Assembly (NCBI GenBank): GCA_037074705.1 | Contig: CM073591.1 | Coordinates: 91,547,532 to 91,611,531, forward strand | Reading direction: 5' to 3' | Length of the DNA stretch: 64,000 bases | DNA from: Zhengitettix transpicula | Lineage: Eukaryota; Arthropoda; Insecta; Orthoptera; Tetrigidae | In this document: positions 62,364-64,000 of the stretch, in pieces | How the letters are laid out: each line of letters opens with the position of its first letter | Numbering within the stretch: position 1 is the first letter of the stretch | Notes under the pieces: model-generated | Databases searched by the model: none | Told to the model about the DNA's origin: nothing | Seen by the model: the letters and a program-made list of their open reading frames with translations, nothing else | Position numbers and translations under genes: made by a program

Positions 62364-62500
62364 AATGAAAAATTTACGTCTGATTGAAAATTAATAACAA
62401 GAAAGATGAACAAATACAGACAAAATAGGTGATAATATAAATACCACACAACGTATCTCTTTCTTCAGGTACTAAGAAGAGATTATAGAGACACAACGGC
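62364..62500 (-). mobile_element. Penelope-type tail, left member of wide pair
   Basis: ATGAAAAATTTACGTCTGAT, GATAATATAAATACCACACA and CTTTCTTCAGGTACTAAGAA on the + strand form the reversed tail. It is followed by GACGTTTCGGCGCGG, which reappears reversed (CGCGCCGAAACGTC) near 63702, just before the right member. Confidence 0.65.
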
Positions 62501-62504
62501 TCTA

Positions 62505-62565
62505 CGACGTTTCGGCGCGGACCGTTTCGGCTTGGTCGTTCGGCGCAGGGACGTTTCGGCCCGAG
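62505..62565. repeat. Reiterated CGTTTCGGC words
   Basis: GACGTTTCGGCGCGG, CCGTTTCGGCTTGG, CGTTCGGCGCAGG and GACGTTTCGGCCCG follow each other within 60 bp, an imperfect short tandem array. Confidence 0.65.
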
Positions 62566-62579
62566 AATTGGCAAAGTGA

Positions 62580-63700
62580 CGGGCACTCGTTTGAAACAAT
62601 TTTTTTTAACAAATACACAACTGATATTGATATTAGAAAATGAACGAATACTCTAATTTAGAATACAAACACGTTTTATTGGTACTGTAAAATTAAATAA
62701 TAGTAAACGAACACAATAGTCAATTACTTCTATACCATATAATTATAAGTTACACCACGAAAATAGTCTATAATATCGGGATCACCAAAATTTCTCTCTA
62801 TTAATAAAATTCTGTTGTCTTCATCACGATTTTTTTTTAATTTACTTAAAGGTTTGTGACCAGCAACAAATTGTTCTAAGTAAATGTCTCGCCCTTTCTG
62901 CACTCTGCGAAATATATATATCATGAGCTTTATATTTTAAAGGTCTACTAATTAATCAATATATGAAGAGGTTCTGATATATGCAGCAAACGTCGAATTT
63001 CTTTATTATACATGTTATTCTGATTTATTTGGCCATTAAAATTTATATTATAGCTTTCAAGACTGTAAAATATATTAAAATTCTATATACGATTTACTTC
63101 GGTCGACGACTATCACTATATGTACTTGTGAGAATAAAAAAGGTCTGTTATTTATTTTCTGCTAAAATCACCGATTCAGTTTATTAGAGATGAAAAAAAA
63201 TAATATACTGATTAACTTATCAACGCAGGGACGGAAATTCTAAAGCTAGATACGTGAAAATTCACGGAACTCTGTATAAATAATTATTTTTCTAGGTGAG
63301 TTTTTTGTTTGTCTCTTACTTTACAAGCTATATTGACTCTACTTTACATGTGATAATAACATGAATTTTATGCATATTTTGTAAATAAAATATTGCACTC
63401 ATAGTAATGAAAAGTTTTAATCTATTAAGTTCTTTAATTACGTACAAATTAATACTATTAATTAATTGCATATAATTCTTGTATTCTTAATTATTTTTTA
63501 CACTAAAATTTTTTGTTTTTTATGTAATTTTAAATTTCTAAACGCTAATTATTGTAGGTTAAAAATAAAATAGTTTCTAATAATTATTTGTGATTTCATA
63601 ATATAACGTAAACTATTTCCTTATCCGGGGACTAATGGAATTAACAATAACTTAAGTTTCAATCAAATGCTCACACCAAATGGATCAAATGCCGAAATGA
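62580..63700. other. AT-rich interior between two Penelope-type tails
   Basis: No recognised gene. A minus-strand 64-codon frame (62730-62924) with a charged sequence (GRDIYLEQFVAGHKPLSKLK and so on) is the most protein-like segment, but I cannot assign it. Confidence 0.35.
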
Positions 63701-63714
63701 CTCGCGCCGAAACG

Positions 63715-63915
63715 TCAACAAGTCAGTTGACAAAACTGTTATAACAGCTTTGGAGTTTTGTCAACTGGTTGTCAAGTGACTTGTGCAGTTGTGTCTCTCA
63801 AGGCTCTTGCGTTTTTTCTGCACCTGAAGAAAGGAACAAGGCTTCCAAATACGTTGTGTGGTATTTATATAATCACTTCTTTTGTCTGTATTTGGCTATT
63901 TTTCCTGTTATTAAT
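63715..63915 (+). mobile_element. Penelope-type tail, right member of wide pair
   Basis: AGTCAGTTGACAAAAC and a second GTCAACTGGTTGTCAAGTGA block, then GCACCTGAAGAAAGGAACAA, ACGTTGTGTGGTATTTATAT and TTTTGTCTGTATTTGGCTAT. A reversed tail fragment (AAGAAAGATAGCC) follows near 63972 at the window edge, so another copy may begin there. Confidence 0.7.
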
Positions 63916-64000
63916 CGGGCGTGTCATTGACGAGCGTACAGATGACGTTAAATCGATTATAGAGTTGAATAAGAAAGATAGCCAATACAAAAAAAGGGTA

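Overview
The window is AT-rich eukaryotic DNA, almost certainly from an insect. The evidence is one multi-exon gene of the classical insect odorant-binding protein (OBP) family, together with decayed mariner, LINE, SINE and Penelope-like elements. I see no bacterial operons, rRNA, CRISPR array or convincing tRNA gene. The long, repeat-filled introns suggest a large genome such as those of cockroaches, termites, stick insects or locusts; this last step is inference and no species is claimed.

The only confident host gene is on the + strand. Five exons (17946-17996, 18088-18163, 25101-25153, 26991-27144, 47836-47909) join in phase to a 135-residue protein with a signal peptide and all six OBP cysteines, spaced C-X27-C-X3-C-X42-C-X12-C-X8-C. 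A TATA box (17909-17915) and an arthropod-type TCAGT initiator (17937-17941) sit just upstream and imply a leader of about 7 nt. The introns are 91, 6937, 1837 and 20691 bp. The last one holds most of the recognisable mobile elements.

Layout. 1-3800: AT-rich DNA with a degenerate repeat. 3815-4745: two abutting copies of an unnamed dispersed repeat (family A here); other copies lie at 12440, 17173 (minus strand), 40386, 42876 and 49653. 4746-17170: mostly unassignable, with simple repeats, small inverted repeats and a diverged direct repeat (291-700 and 9731-10460). 17900-47909: the OBP gene. Its introns contain an inverted pair of Penelope-like 3' ends with a GIY-YIG remnant (19919-20960), a LINE reverse-transcriptase fossil (22421-22790), a tRNA-type SINE (27660-27930), small foldback elements (28201, 29878, 39679), a mariner (31688-32870) and a 5'-truncated LINE with an 18-bp duplication (41746-42433). 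47910-64000: no host gene recognised; it holds an integrase zinc-finger fossil, palindromes, a short GC-rich island (54380-54510), many Penelope-type tails and a cysteine-rich open frame of unknown meaning (62034-62294, minus).

Apart from the OBP exons, almost every open frame longer than 60 codons looks fortuitous or is part of a repeat. Nothing resembling a new multi-gene system was found. The main results are the reconstructed OBP gene and the recurring inverted-pair layout of Penelope-like ends.
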